Shown here piece after piece: positions 21,892-34,249 of a DNA stretch of 64,000 nt (position 1 is its first letter; the number at the start of each line of letters is the position of its first letter). The notes beneath the pieces are model-generated. The model worked only from the letters and a program-made list of their open reading frames with translations. It searched no databases and was not told the origin of the DNA. The DNA is taken from the NCBI GenBank assembly GCA_037039685.1, contig JAWNGF010000005.1, positions 3,224,001 through 3,288,000 of the forward strand. The letters run 5' to 3'. The position numbers and the translations under genes are program-made. The DNA is from Ceratobasidium sp. AG-K (lineage: Eukaryota > Basidiomycota > Agaricomycetes > Cantharellales > Ceratobasidiaceae).

Positions 21892-22989
21892 CTACAGCAG
21901 CGGCTTGTCAATGACATGGATGACACCGTTGTTGGTTGTCACGTCCGAGCGGATGACGCGCGCCTGCACGTCACCGTATTGGACCCAGAAGTTACCATAA
22001 TCCCTCTTGAACTTGAGAGTCTTGCCCGAAGCGGTGATCGTAGTATCTTCGTCTTTGATATCGGTGCTGTAAAGCACGTCGTTCCAGAGCACGTGGTTCT
22101 CGACGTCGTTCGCGTTCGCGTTCGAGGGAAATGAGATCGGCGCGAAAATCTGTCGAGGCCATAGCTACATCAGCCTGATTGAGATAAGTAGGTTGAACAA
22201 ATGGTCCTACCGTCGTGCTGGCCCTGTTGTTCAAGTCGTCCAATAACCCAGCGGCTTGCGCAGCAGCGCTAAACTCGGGGAACCCATTAGGCGTTGGGTC
22301 TACAAGACCTGCGGAGAGCGTGTCTTTGACAGACAAAGGAGGGGTGACTACGATATCGATCTCCTTGACGTAAATATTCCTGAAGGTCCCGACGGTCGTG
22401 GCAGTCGCGTTCGTTGTCGTGCCGCGGAGAATACGGTAATCGTCGGAGTAAATATCGATGACCTATTACATCAAGGTTAATAACAGGCGGGAAACTCAAG
22501 TCGAAGCAGCAACATACCTGCACTTGAGGGCGCCCTGAGAGGTTGACAGACTCGGGGTCGTCCCAAAGGGTTGGCTGAACCAAGCGCCCAAATTCCCCAT
22601 TGTCGTTGCTGCGCTTGCCAGGGTTACTGCCGTCATCAGTGGCCGAAAACGACATAGGTTGTGCGCTGCCGGTCTGGCGGGTCCGCCGGCCACGTTCAAA
22701 TGCCTATATTCATGTAGTTAGAACTATCCATAGGCGGTGAATCGTGAAGATATACCTGGTTGGAGGGAACGTAGAGGGTACGTTTCGAGTAATCCAACTT
22801 GGCGATGAAGTCTTGGCCCGGCTGGGTTTCACTCCAGCTCTCCAGTTCACCAGCGTAATCGGTAAGCCCTTTTCCGCGCAGGAACTCGAGTAATCCCGTC
22901 TTGAAATCATTAGTACGGGGCACGATGGGCGACGCGTGCACCTGGATGGACGTGACCGCGAGGAGACCGACGAGGAATTTGCCGAACAT
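21892..22989 (-). CDS. Secreted fasciclin (FAS1) domain protein
   Basis: Starts at the ATG at 22989 with a signal peptide (MFGKFLVGLLAVTSIQVHA) and ends PLL-stop at 21892-21894. Exons join as LDYSKRTLYVPSNQ, then AFERGRRT...LSGRPQVQ, VIDIYSDDYRILRGTTTN... (22.25-22.45 kb), TIFAPISFPSNANANDVE and HVLWNDVLYSTDI. The FAS1 fold is supported by TIFAPISFPSN (the T.FAPtd H1-like motif) and NNGVIHVIDKPLL (the NGvihvID.vL H2 motif). FAS1 proteins act in cell adhesion and cell-wall association. One FAS1 domain is clear; a second, degenerate one in the N-terminal half (LYVPSNQAFE) is likely. No GPI signal is seen. Confidence 0.85.
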
Positions 22990-23100
22990 CGCTGTGGTGG
23001 AGCAGTTAGACAAAGGTAGCCAAGTGTTGGATCTAGGAGTAGGCAGAAGACTCGATGCAAGTCGCAAGCCGTGAGGAATCTCTGCCTCCTCTCGGTCGGT

Positions 23101-23108
23101 TTTTATAC
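23101..23108 (-). promoter_or_regulatory. TATA-like box of fasciclin gene
   Basis: The minus strand reads GGGTATAAAAA at about 23099-23109, roughly 115 bases upstream of the start at 22989. Confidence 0.45.
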
Positions 23109-24112
23109 CCCAGCAATGTCGGCCTCCGACGTAGAGTGCAGCTGAGAATTCCTTACATCACAAGGAAAAGTGAGCAATCAGCGCCAAGTGAGGTGCACGA
23201 GGCCGAAAAGCCTGTAGGCGTGCTGAGCCCTGGGTGCACGAGGTGGAACCGAAGTGAATCAATCATGCTATACTTGTGTGAGGGACCAAGGAGCACCAAT
23301 ATCCGTGCAACACCACGAGCCCGAGTTATTCTTGGCGAGGTTAGGCGCCATCTAGCGGCTCATGGATCACATGTATTGGGAAAGATATGCCTGCCTTCGG
23401 CGCCAAAGGCGAGGTACATACTGATCCCTCATCTAGTTCGTTGAATTGAAACAGAGATGATGTATAATGTCGATAAGCGATGCCCGCTTTCGGTCACAAG
23501 CAACTCTCGGTACCTAACCGTTTGTATACTACTTCCATCACGCGGAACTAAACACGACCTCCCACCAAACCATGCTGCAACATCTCCTTCAATTCAGTAA
23601 TGCCGATCAGAGGGCCATGACCCCAGACTCCGTGCTCTTCGCTCCAGCGACAAACCCCCAAATCGCCTCATCGGTGCCCGGATTTCTACCAATCACATTT
23701 ACAACAACAAGGCTGAACATCTTATTGATTGTGGCCCTCGTACCATTGCAGCCTAAGCGCTGGCTGGATCTCTACCAGGACCCGAATACAGGCGTCACTG
23801 ACCTCGCCGCCTCCATCTCCCGCCCGTTCGTTTATCCGACAGATTGTCCTGGCTAGGTAAACACACCTTTTCACTAATTCTGATGGAATGCTCATCCTAG
23901 GTGATCGCATTTAGATCGCGGCGCCTATCAGGAGCTCAGCGTGCGATGAGCAAGCTTAATACATTTGACGTACTTATCAAGATCATTTCAATAACCCCAA
24001 TTCTAATCCCTCTTATACGTAACAAGTTACGCAGATTGTTCTCGATTCTTGTTATGAATGGACCTTTCGGTGGGATCGACTTTCCTTTTGCTATGGTGGT
24101 ACAGGGCTTTGA

Positions 24113-24511
24113 GTGTTGAGCGCGCGTGCCACGAGGTCGTTCAAATAGCTCCACACACTTAATCGCGCGGCGGCCAACTCAATTGCTGAATGTGGGTTGA
24201 TAGGAACAGCCGCTGCTCCCACAGTCTTTGCCACCGGAGCATGAGGACCACCATCTCGTTGTTCAGCTGCCTTCTGGTAATCCAGCAGGTCTGTGTAACA
24301 GTTGCTCCTCGCCAATTTCACATAAGCGCTCAGCCAAACTCGTTCGCTTGGGAGATCTTGGGGTCCACAAAGGCTCGGGCAGCCCAGGAAACCGATGCGC
24401 GAGGATCTTATCCTGATCTGGAACCGAGTAGTACTCCGGAGCCGAGACCGAGGCCAGGCTTGCCGCGAGGCACAAATCCTCAAGAGAGAGTATGTGCGCT
24501 TGCGTCTCCAC
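24113..24511 (-). pseudogene. Frameshifted coding remnant, function unknown
   Basis: Two overlapping minus-strand frames look like one protein broken by a frameshift. Upstream reads LEDLCLAASLASVSAPEYYS ... FPGLPEPL (from 24511). Downstream reads ERVWLSAYVKLARSNCYTDL ... LDYQKAAEQRDGGPHAPVAK ... ARLSVWSYLNDLVARAL, ending near 24113. The switch falls at about 24370. Composition is protein-like, with balanced charged and aliphatic residues, but I do not recognise the family. Confidence 0.3.
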
Positions 24512-24708
24512 CTCGTTTAGGAAAATGAAATGCAGCTTTTACGAATTTTGGAGTACAGAAGTACATTCGAGCCCCTCTACTTGAATATCCTGAGAACGAT
24601 AACCCACCGAAAGCACAGCGTTCTTCGCTCCCCGATTTTGCTTGGTTCGCGCCGCCCACTTCCACAAACACCATGCAAGACCGTTGTTAGTATACCGCTC
24701 AACCTTAT

Positions 24709-24711
<3 letters not shown>

Positions 24712-24740
<29 letters not shown>
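24712..24740. repeat. 29-base homopolymer T run
   Basis: An uninterrupted run of T, or poly(A) on the minus strand. It could be the tail of a retroposed minus-strand sequence lying to its right (from 24741) or simple homopolymer expansion. No target-site duplication was found by eye. Confidence 0.9.
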
Positions 24741-24742
<2 letters not shown>

Positions 24743-26362
24743 GCCCTGAATGAGTGGATGGCTTCTACTTAAGATATATTTCCTATGGGACGGGAAGGGA
24801 GAATCGCAGCTCATGAGATTGTTTGCATGTGTTTTTGGGAACTCCTCCACAGCGATAAACATGAATTCGAAGTTTCACTATCAGTATCATTGTCGAGGGG
24901 TTTGACTATAGTCCAGCTTTACTTTCAACCCCCGACACGCGGGGGAAGCGACGAGAAGCCGGCCGAGTTTTTCAACTATAGTTTAGATTTCTTCACACAA
25001 TTAAATATATCCTCTCAGATTGTAGCTGTCAATCTATCGCACCTTGGCGAGTTTGGAGCACCATGAGGTGCAGCCACCGTGCGCAGAGTGCAGCCCAGAG
25101 GCTTGGTTAACCAAAAAAACTGTTGCCCTCTTATACGATTAACTTAATGAGACAGTGGTAAAACCGCACAAGAAAGTCCTTGGTAGTCCATCACTCGCAC
25201 TGTGTAGTCGCCTGGCGTATTCGCTCGTTACGCCTCGCCACACTAGTAGTTCGCTCTTACTCTGCATGTCTTCTTCGTACATATCGGGCTTAAGCTCGAT
25301 CAGCCAGCTGTGAACACATTCGCACCTGCAACGAACTGACCATGGCGTGCGTACGGGGGCTTGGTCGCTTGCCATTTGCTTGAACGTTGTCGAATCGCTA
25401 CAATTTTTTAAGTGACATCCTTCGACCCAGAGTGCCAGCACTCTCAACTCCATGTGCAAAGTAGAGGCCCCAAGTGGCGAAAGGGTGAAGTCGCAAGCCT
25501 GGCATGCTCGGTTGCCTTCCCCATGTGTGTTTGTGAGTGATCTTGATTTATCAGCAACCCACGGTGCCGGACCCCTCCGTGGATCCGCCGAGCCGAGGAA
25601 CGAGATGCAGCAACTCAATCCCATCAAAAGATTTCGATCGACTCTCGGCGGAGGGCTTCGCGAGCAAACCGTACTTTGCCAACGTCATGTGTGGATTCAT
25701 CTCGCCTCTTCAACCTACCGCCACCCGACAGTACTGGTAATGTTGCAATCACCAATTACAACAAAATGCGGTTGCTTCACCAATAAGAGGTCGTTGGCGC
25801 TGATCAGCTCGGTTGGCGTCCTCGCGCCGAAGAATCGAGATCAATTTTCCGTGGCTCGAACGGACTCTCGGGCGCAATGCTTTTTTCCTGATGCTTCATT
25901 GAGCTCCTGAGCCTCCAACGCACATGTGTCCCATCTTGACTAGGTTAGTCTTTCAGGGTTCTTGAGCGGTAGATGTGTTTGGATAGGCGCATCCCCTATG
26001 TTAGTGTGAGGCGAGCAACCGGCGGACCAATTTCAGCTCCGAATCGCGATATACTCAGCAGCCGCGAGCATTTGCCCCGGCGAGCGCTTGCCATTGGAGT
26101 GAGTATTGTTTATCATATCCGAGTTCGTCGGGTTTGGGTAGTATGAAGGATCATCCTCGTGCTTTCCAACGCGTGTTACTATCAAGGTCCCATCCAATGC
26201 TCCGCGGGTGGTGGAACCACTAGTACCGATCAAGTTGTAGAGTCTGGATTGCGGGACTTTGTGCCGCTACAATGGTTTGCGTTTACATGCATAAAACCAG
26301 CGTGCTGGCAAATTTGAGCGTCTGTTAACCCTGCGACTCGAATTATTCCGTTCTTGCTCGCC

Positions 26363-29300
26363 ATGGGCGACAATGCTCGTGCGCGTTCGGCGCCGTTTGG
26401 TCAATACTTTAGTAGGCTTTACCAAGATATTGTTCAGTACTTCGATTGCTTCTATAAAGATCCCGATCCCAAGGACTACAACCCGGGGACTGACTATCGC
26501 TGGAAATGGCGGCCAATGTCACAGAGCCCATTTCAACGCAAAACGGTGGCACCAGAGGCAGACCCTCCCGACACGACTGCAGAAGATCCCGTCATCAAGG
26601 ATAACGAAGCCCCCAAGTGGGTGCATCTGGTGTGTACTATTATCTTGCCTTCAGCAGTGTGTTGACATGCTGACTCCTTGTTATTTTCCTCAAGTTTTAT
26701 GATCTCGCTTGGACGACTACATTTTCGAACCTTACTCAGTAAGTCTACGAGCAACTCGTTTAAACAATCGGACTGCTTTTGACAACTTCCTTATTAGGAA
26801 CGGCCGGTTCAATCAGCCATGGGTTCGTCAACAATTACCCTCGCCCGCTCCCATTCCCACTTATTGTTATTAAATTCATAGGACACAGTATCTTACCTAG
26901 CATTCTTCATAATCGTGTGGTGGATCTGGGCGGCACAGGTGAGTGTACGCATCGTCCGAGGGGCAGAGCCCTGAACGATTATCGTAGGCCATGTATACTA
27001 TCCATTTTTACACCAACGATTGGTGAGCGTATAATTGTGAGCTGCAGATATATCAAACTAATACGTGATTATAGGTTCCACTTCGCATCCAACATCATTC
27101 AGTTGTGTATTTTCGGAATGCTATCTGCGACCACCCGTGGTATGTGACAAAACAAATAGTCCAAAAGATCAGCTCTATTCATCAGACTCCAAACAGGCTA
27201 CGACATTTCAAACTATATTGTTCATTCTCCTGGTTCAGACAAACTGGAACCTCGGCCAGAACGGTTGAGCGACATAGATGACCCCCAGGAATACAGCAAC
27301 GAAGTCATAGCCGCGACGTCGTTGAAAGTAATTGCGATCTCAGTGACTATCAGCCGGTGAGTTTCACACCACGCAACTGCCTCTACCTAAAGCTCATATA
27401 TTATCTTCCAGGATCGTTCTCCTTGTCCAATACCTCCGAGGTAAGCGACATCCATTCCATTGCACACAATTATAGAGCTAATTTAATTAAGTCTTTTTCC
27501 ACGCGCGTGCCGCGGTTCGCCGTGGGACTAATGTCGATGTCTTACAGAAGATTGGCGTGGTACCGTTTGGCATGTTTGTGTCCATCCCGCTATTTGTTGC
27601 TTCTTGGATGATCTCTACGTCAGAAAAGGGGAGGACTCCTTACGGTGCCAATCTCAAGTATGTGCTTTGGGGTGTTGCGTTGATCGTCGAGATATTGTCC
27701 CATATCGTTATGGCACGACTTCCCTGGCGCCGCCCCCCTACTAACGTCAATCCGGCTCCGAGCGAACTTGTTGGGAGTGAATTGAAAAAGGAAGGACCGT
27801 CTGCGGGCAAATTAAATCGGGGCGAATCGGCCGCGGGCAAATCAGATCTGGTTGACTCGGCCTCAGCCGGCGACCCACCAAGTACGGCGGACGAGGACAA
27901 GTTGCCTATTCCTTACTCAAATGTAACTCTTGCCGAACGACTGGAGGGAATCACGACCATCATACTTGGGGAGGTCGGTCTGGTGTCCTTTAGTTACCGT
28001 TGTGGATATTAATTATGGGTTCAATTTCTTGTGTAGGGAATCAACAGCATCGCTGGGACACTTTGGGCCGTCATATCCTCACCTGGGTATGAAAAATCGG
28101 TTTCGACAAACGCCCTCAGTGCTGCAGTTACCGTATGTTTCATAACGTACTTCTATTTCGAGGGCCCGGCAAGTCGTCAAGAGCCAAAGGGACTTCGTCA
28201 AATGATTTGGTTACTTCTACATCTCCCTTTTCTGTTGGGAATCATTCTACTGCTGCTCGGTAAGCGGAGGTGCCCTTGGGAGCTGCTCTATACTAAAATA
28301 TAGTTCTAAGGTGTGAAGGATCAATTCTTGCTTACAGTAAGTGCCGACCGGGTCTAAAGGCGGTGGATCAATCGTTGACCATCATCGTACAACCAATCAC
28401 AGAGTTTCCTGTCAACAGTATTGACCTCACTCAACTTCGTCCCACTGAATCAAGAGCAGGGCCTGTCCCTAGCAAATCCGTCGAGTGGTAACAATACAGT
28501 GATTAAAGAATACTTCCTTAAACGTGGTATCAAGTGGGCTGATGAGTGGGAAAATCTGACGAACAAAACCGGACCAATTGTGGGAGAACAACCGACTCAG
28601 TCGCAGAATTTCGACATCATTGCTTGGCAATGGCGGCTTGCGCTTAAACTTTGTCTTAAGACCTTCGAAGTGAGTACGAGCTTCCTCGGAGCTAACACGA
28701 CGAGCTCCTATCTAACATGCTCTCAGACGTTCATGGGTGAAGAACGCGATATTTCCGATGACATCCAGGCGAGGATAGATTTCTATAACACTAATCGATC
28801 GATGCCAGTTTTTGTTCGTTGCTCGGCCGTCCATACTATACATACCTGATTCGCTATCCTTAGGACAATCGTGCCTCGGTTGCGCATAGATCTACGGACA
28901 CAATGGAGTACTACCAAGTGAGTACCGGTTTGAAGAACCACTGAGTGGATATAGCTCATCCGCTATGCGATTGACATCTAGATTCTCGACACGCTGGTGG
29001 AGGCCAATGTCCAAGGCGCGCGTTACATCATCGGTCTCGCAGGTGGCGTCCTTATTTGCCTATCACTATTAAGTTTGACCCACTCCAAGCCCCGAGGTTC
29101 GTGTCTTGCTCCAAATCAAATGTCTCGGGTCCAGCTATTGATCCACTATCAGATCGCTTCCAGTGGGGCATTATTCTCAGTCGTTTCGCAATGGGCTTGT
29201 CTCTCACCTTTCTGTTGTTGCTCAACCTCGGCCGTTATCAGACCCTGTGGATCTATCCCGAGCAGAAAAAACACCAGGCTGGGGTATTTCGGTGGCTCAC

Positions 29301-29714
29301 AGTGTATGTCAATACTGATTTACACGCGTTAGCATATTAACAAAACTCTTTCTGGGTGCTCAGGTTCTGGGCCTTGCCAACCATTGCACTCGCTCACTTG
29401 ATCGAACTTGTCATCGAGACGGTCAGCCTCGTGCTACAACTATGGGTCGCTTACTGACATATGACCACTAGTTTATAACAGGATTAGCTAGGCTCCGAAT
29501 AGATGAAATTACCCGAGGAGCCCCAGAGAAAGCCGAGGCAGTCAGGCTGGTCAAGGAGGCCAAGGAGAACGAGGAAGAGATTTCAAGGGATATAATCCGG
29601 GCAGCAGAATCAAACGGGCGCCCGTTATGGAAACTGGTGCAGGAGGAGGTTCAGGAAGACTTGGTTAAGCTTAGGTTGAGAAAGCCAAAACCTGAAGGAA
29701 CTGCTGACTCTTGA
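26363..29714 (+). CDS. LtrA-like multi-pass membrane protein
   Basis: A gene of about 14 exons from the ATG at 26363 (MGDNARARSAPFGQYFSRLY) to the TGA at 29712-29714 (KPEGTADS). Diagnostic for the low-temperature-requirement A family are WVHLFYDLAWTTTFSNLT at the first helix, FHFASNIIQLCIFGMLSATTRG, FGMFVSIPLFVASWMIS and NVTLAERLEGITTIILGEG followed by INSIAGTLWAV (the conserved ERxxxxxxIxxGE pattern). Many hydrophobic segments follow (LLLHLPFLLGIILLLLG; SRFAMGLSLTFLLLLNLGR; FWALPTIALAHLIELVIET). The C-terminus is charged and cytosolic-looking (EAVRLVKEAKENEEEISRD). Biochemical role is unknown; fungal paralogues are common in Agaricomycetes. Some exon borders are uncertain. Confidence 0.85.
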
Positions 29715-30589
29715 TTCTGTGGCTGCCTATCTACCCAATTCTCCCTGTGTCTTCTGAAAGCGGAACCCTGTAATATATATAATCGACTGGATTTATAATC
29801 AATAGTTCTATTGTAAACTCAGCTCCAAGCTCGAGCGTTGCTTCTGGTGCCAATATCGCCAGTTTTTGCAATTCCAGGGACATTATTTGTGATCTAACCG
29901 GAGTGGAGGTAGAGCTACATCTTGCCTATGGTATCGATGGGAGGTAGGCTGACCAGACTGAAACTTTAGTGTGAGGCTGACAAAAATCTATACACAGCGC
30001 GTCTCTTGGGGCCAAGTTTATTGCTAGTGTATGTGCTGCATTGCAATGAATAGTCGAGAATTCAACAGTGAAAACCGGATCGGAAGCCATCTCTTTCCGT
30101 GATATGTCATCAGAACACGCTTGTACCAGCAAATGCACAGCTGTTTAGCGTATATTATCCCTTACATCTGTCAGAGTGCAAGAATGTAATGGGCATTGCC
30201 TAGTAAACACCGGGCGGGCCCCCCTATGATTAGAACCAACGTAAGGCTCACCTAGGAGAGTGTTGATCCAAAAAATCCTAGGTTACTACGTCGAAAACAG
30301 GGCATGGTGCCCAACTTCTTAGATCGCGGCCTTGGCGTCCCGGAATATCCGTGAGATATATTTAAGTGTATGCGTCTTGTTAACTACCATTCAGAAACGG
30401 TGAGCGAGAGGACCGGATTATGGCACGGACGCTGATGGAAAGAAGTGACTTCAGTGGGGCAGGAATAGGATTCGTGGGATCTGGTACTCCGCACGAAAGC
30501 CGACTCGGCGGAAGCCAAGTCACATCCCTGCCTGCACACTCACAGGACTGATGAATACAATTGACATAGTCATCGTCTAATGTCCAGAA
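29715..30589. other. Intergenic, nothing recognised
   Basis: 3' flank of the LtrA-like gene and of the small convergent membrane protein gene. No motif or repeat stands out. Confidence 0.5.
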
Positions 30590-30873
30590 TCACATCGAAG
30601 AATCAGAAGGCAACATAGGATGTTTTAAGCGATACGACTGGAATGTAACAGAGCGAACAAGATGTTCTCACGACCTTAGCGAGTGTGCATATTAGAGCAA
30701 TCGAGACGATCGCGAAAGCTTGGACGGTAATTGAAATGGTTCGCATGAGTATGGGGTCTGACACGAGTGCTAGCACATGCACAAACGGTGAATTCGGTCG
30801 CGATTTGACTTCTAAAATGGAAGATTGATGCATGCAGCAACGTACCGCTGGCAACAGCGCCAGTTAGCTCCAT
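30590..30873 (-). CDS. Small predicted membrane protein, three exons
   Basis: From the ATG at 30873 the frame MELTGAVAS breaks at a GTACGT donor. It resumes after an AG acceptor near 30817 (EVKSRPNSPFVHVLALVSD ... ISITVQAFAIVSIALICTLA) and can be spliced again (donor GTGAGA near 30675, acceptor CAG near 30638) to end in KHPMLPSDSSM at 30590. That gives about 70 residues with one clear transmembrane helix (AFAIVSIALICTLA). All junctions are GT-AG and in phase, which is the main support. No family recognised. Alternatively it is the end of a longer gene or a chance reading. Confidence 0.4.
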
Positions 30874-31248
30874 AGGTTGGAATTTGAGGACAGGGTCTTG
30901 AATGATTGTTGTGGCTTACTTGTGCCTGTATATGTAGCGACTTCGGGCTCGAGGGAGTTATGTAAGCCGTAGGTGGTTGCTTTCTTGTAAGAGATCAAAT
31001 TGAAAAAAAAAATCAAAATCATTAGTTGAAAACTCTCGCATGGACCTCGTTGAGCCTAGTGAACGCATCCGCAAAATAGTGTGCTTCGACTTGGCATCAA
31101 CGCCGTGCTACAAGCGAAATTCAGGAAACGGATCAATCGGTCACGCCGGACATCAACCGAACTCATCTGAACTGCAAAGCAAAAATACCAATAATGCCGA
31201 CGGCATATTAAACCAGCATGAAGATCCATGTTGCTCCAACACATCAAC
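30874..31248. promoter_or_regulatory. Divergent intergenic region upstream of LysM gene
   Basis: Lies between the small membrane protein start (30873, minus) and the LysM gene start (31249, plus), so it should contain both promoters. A nine-A run occurs near 31003. No clear TATA box is seen. Confidence 0.35.
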
Positions 31249-32506
31249 ATGTTTCTTCAAGTTGCCTGCGCCTTTGCCTTTGCCGTCTGTGAGTCGAACC
31301 TTTCAACGAATTGATGAATAATCTGAGCATATCTCCAGTTGCTAACGCGGCCTGCACAAAGACATATACGGTACGTAATACGTGAGCCCTTCACCGCGCT
31401 ATGTACCGAACAAGTGTGCAAATGTAGGTCGCTAGCGGCGACAGCTGCCTTGAGATCCCTCAAAAGGCTGGTATCAGCTCGTATCAGCTAACCAAACTCA
31501 ACCCTTCGTTGAACTGCAACGCTTTGCAAATCGATCAGGTTCTGTGCGTGGTCGGTAAGTCGCGCCTCACTGTGACGACCCGAGCGCAGCTAATATTTCT
31601 GTTAGATTCTACTTACAATTGTCAAGTAAGGTCGCAGCTCTTGTATGGATGCCCTCTTAATTGCTCTACAGCCCGTGTATACCGTCAAATCAGGAGACGG
31701 ATGCTGGGGGATTGCCAACTCCTACGGAATCACCACGGACCAACTGCGTACGTTGTCCATTGATTGAGCTCACTGTTTTCTAACCAAAAGTTCCCAGTCG
31801 CAAACAATCCCCAGCTTGGAGCTGACTGCCCCATCCAGGTGAGAACTATATCACAGAGTTCAGCCGGCAGCTCATATTGCTTTGTGTAGCCGGGACAAAA
31901 CCTTTGCGTGGCTGGTGGCTCGGCGGCTCCCATTAGTGAGTTTAATATGCCTGGCCTGTGGAAGAGATGTGTAACCCGTTACGTCAAGCGAAAACAACGA
32001 CCTCGGTGGCACCCACGAGTATGTTCTGAACTTCCGTTTAATGCTCAACCAAAATCTTACTGTAATGGTAGGCACTGTAGCATGCACGAAATCGTACAAG
32101 GTCAAATCTGGAGACAAGTAAGTCCCTGATACATTCCTCAGCTAATTTATCTCACCAGTACTCGATCATAGCTGCAATGACATTGCGGTTGCCAACGGTG
32201 TCTCCAACTATCAGCTCACCTACTTGAACCCCGGTCTCAACTGCAATGCACTGTGGATAGACCAGGTCCTCTGCCTAACTAGTGCAACATACAACTGCCA
32301 GGTAAGCATTGACCTAATTTGCTCGAAGCCGGGTATTAAGTTATTAATTTGCGCTATAGCCCACATACATTGTCAAATCGGGAGATACGTGCTACGCTAT
32401 TGCGGTAGTAAACTCGATAACCGTTGAGAAAATCATCGAGAACAACCCCAATATCGGATCGGACTGTAATTTAGGAGTTGGGATGAATTTGTGTATTCGT
32501 GGATAG
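31249..32506 (+). CDS. Secreted protein with four LysM domains
   Basis: I chose the ATG at 31249 (MFLQVACAFAFAVFANA, a signal peptide across the first intron); an in-frame ATG at 31228 would add seven residues. Small exons join into four LysM modules: CTKTYTVASGDSCLEIPQKA (acceptor near 31430), VYTVKSGDGCWGIANSYG, SYKVKSGDNCNDIAVANG and TYIVKSGDTCYAIAVVNS. Each continues to a YQL/DQL...NP...C...G..LC end, and the TAG is at 32504-32506. LysM modules bind chitin or other N-acetylglucosamine polymers. Small secreted fungal LysM proteins of this type can shield hyphal chitin or sequester chitin fragments; that role is inferred here. It is paralogous to the first half of the gene at 44743, with the same intron positions and a related 3' flank. 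Confidence 0.88.
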
Positions 32507-33582
32507 CTGTTGGGACACCCCGAATATCAATGATACAATATGGGAGTCTTATAATCTGAAGCTGTATAGCTCGTTCAAGGTTCGCGTAGACGTGCTTCTG
32601 GTGGTGGCGCTCGGTAAGAGGAAGGTTGTATTTCAGTTTCTAGACGAGCGAACGGGATAAGAACCGCGGGCAGCTAGCGCCGGTAGCCAATAGCGGCTGG
32701 ATAGGGGGTGAAGACGATGAAAAGAAAGGCAGGCAGAATAACGCCGTACAATGGTAAGCTTTGGGTAAGTTCCATGGCCAGCCTGCATTTCTTGAGTTTG
32801 ATTTCTTAGTCTATCACAGGAGTAAAGATCTAAATATCAATCGAATACGTGCAAATCGCTCAGAGGCTTATCTCTTTCCTCTTCTGTCTTTCTAGCCTTA
32901 TGCAGCACGTTCGAATCGCAAGTATCTTGTATAATTCCCTAGACAAAATGCAACTGACCGGGAGGCAGTTTACCGTCACGCAAAGTTTGCTAAAGTTAGG
33001 AGATTCTCGTCCTCTCACGGAGTTAACCCCTGTGTCGCAAATATGGCACTTAGTCAGGGTTGAAGTCTCGCCACTTGCGGCAACCAAACCCTTTCCGGCT
33101 CTAGGTGTGCCCGAAATGTCAAAACCAATGAATTTTATTGGCTGTATGCGCTGAGAAATTGACCCTGTGGGCGTATCTAGGACGCGGTGCGCGGAGGCAA
33201 TAGATACGCTGATCGGCCGCAGAAATGGTGTGAGCCGTGAGTGCTCGTTACCTGCGGCCGTCACGTGCTATTTCCGATTGTCTCTTGACTGCGACATCCG
33301 GAAGCAATGTCCGTCCGCGTGCAGCGCGGTGGTGGTGTTATCCGGACGCCTTGTCTCCCGCCCACCCTTCACTTGTTGAGAGACCTGTTTCGCCACCCAC
33401 CCGCCAGCCCAGCGCACGAGTCGTCGGCCCGGCCCTTCATCCGAGAGTCACCTCCGGTGACCCTCTTGGTCCCGCCCTTTACCACGCACCGGTTTCTCTC
33501 TCCTTTCATCGCGCATAGCGAATATGTTTACCTTACACCATATACATTCATTCTTTGCTCCTCGCATACAGACATATTGTAG

Positions 33583-33603
33583 CCCCCCCCCCCCCCCCCC
33601 CCC
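33583..33603. repeat. 21-base homopolymer C run
   Basis: An uninterrupted run of C. Its true length in the genome is uncertain because such runs assemble poorly. Confidence 0.9.
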
Positions 33604-33863
33604 AGAGGCTGAGTACCGCTCCTGTACCAGACAAGAGCCGCCTCGAGTATTTCGCGAGACAGCAAATTTTCCCGAGTGTAGCGTTGTTTCGGGCTAGTTA
33701 GCAAATTGCGACCGCCTAGGGTTACGTTATTAGTCGGTAACGTTTTGTCCGGTACAGTAGGTACACATATAGCAATCGAGCAAAGCGTAGTAGGTAGTAG
33801 CATATACTCGACTCTTTACCGTTAGGTGTATAAGGCGCGCTCCGCACGCCGTTCACTCTCCAC

Positions 33864-33945
33864 CTTTCTCTCTTTCTCTCTTTCTCTCTTTCTCTCTTTC
33901 TCTCTTTCTCTCTTTCTCTCTTTCTCTCTTTCTCTCTTTCTCTTT
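33864..33945. repeat. CTCTCTTT microsatellite, about ten units
   Basis: An 8-base pyrimidine unit is tandemly repeated without visible interruption, giving strong strand asymmetry (all C/T on the plus strand). Confidence 0.9.
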
Positions 33946-34249
33946 GTATATAGGCACTCTTTTATTCTATTTTCTTTTATCTTTTATATACATTCCAATA
34001 CTGGCCGCAGGCTTCATCCCGCGGGAAGCAGTCTCTGGCTTAGCTAACTTTCAGGACAAAAGCGCTTGGCTATGTTCGGCAAGCGTTCGCTGAAGGCTCT
34101 TTTCTGGTAGGTGTTTCTGATCCCATTTTTTAAGTCGAGATTTCACTTTGAATACAAATAAGTGGCATTTATCCAATTCCGAAAAAATATAACTGTTGCG
34201 TTTAGCGCTATTTAGGGTAAGCGGGGGACCCTAAGCTGGTAGCGCAGCA

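Larger units (their letters stand above)
22990..26362. other. Long intergenic tract with decayed frames and poly(T)
   Basis: Over 3 kb without a gene I can support. It begins with the fasciclin promoter and contains a frameshifted coding remnant at 24113-24511 and a 29-base T run at 24712-24740, both listed. The plus-strand frames 25452-25910 and 25537-25740 and the minus-strand frames 25139-25627 and 26033-26233 overlap and match nothing I know. The last (ending RSPGQMLAAAEYIAIRS) could be an exon remnant. Confidence 0.4.
32507..34249. other. Intergenic with low-complexity tracts
   Basis: 32507-32790 is the LysM 3' flank and is related to 48650-48940. The rest has no supported gene. 33180-33580 is C/T-rich and runs into a 21-base C run (33583-33603), and a CTCTCTTT microsatellite follows at 33864-33945. 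The two tracts flank a unit that might be a repeat-element end, but no long terminal repeat was identified. Confidence 0.45.

Noticed and set aside
32800..34100. LTR retrotransposon around the C run and microsatellite
   Set aside because: No long direct repeats, primer-binding site or gag/pol-like frame could be identified.
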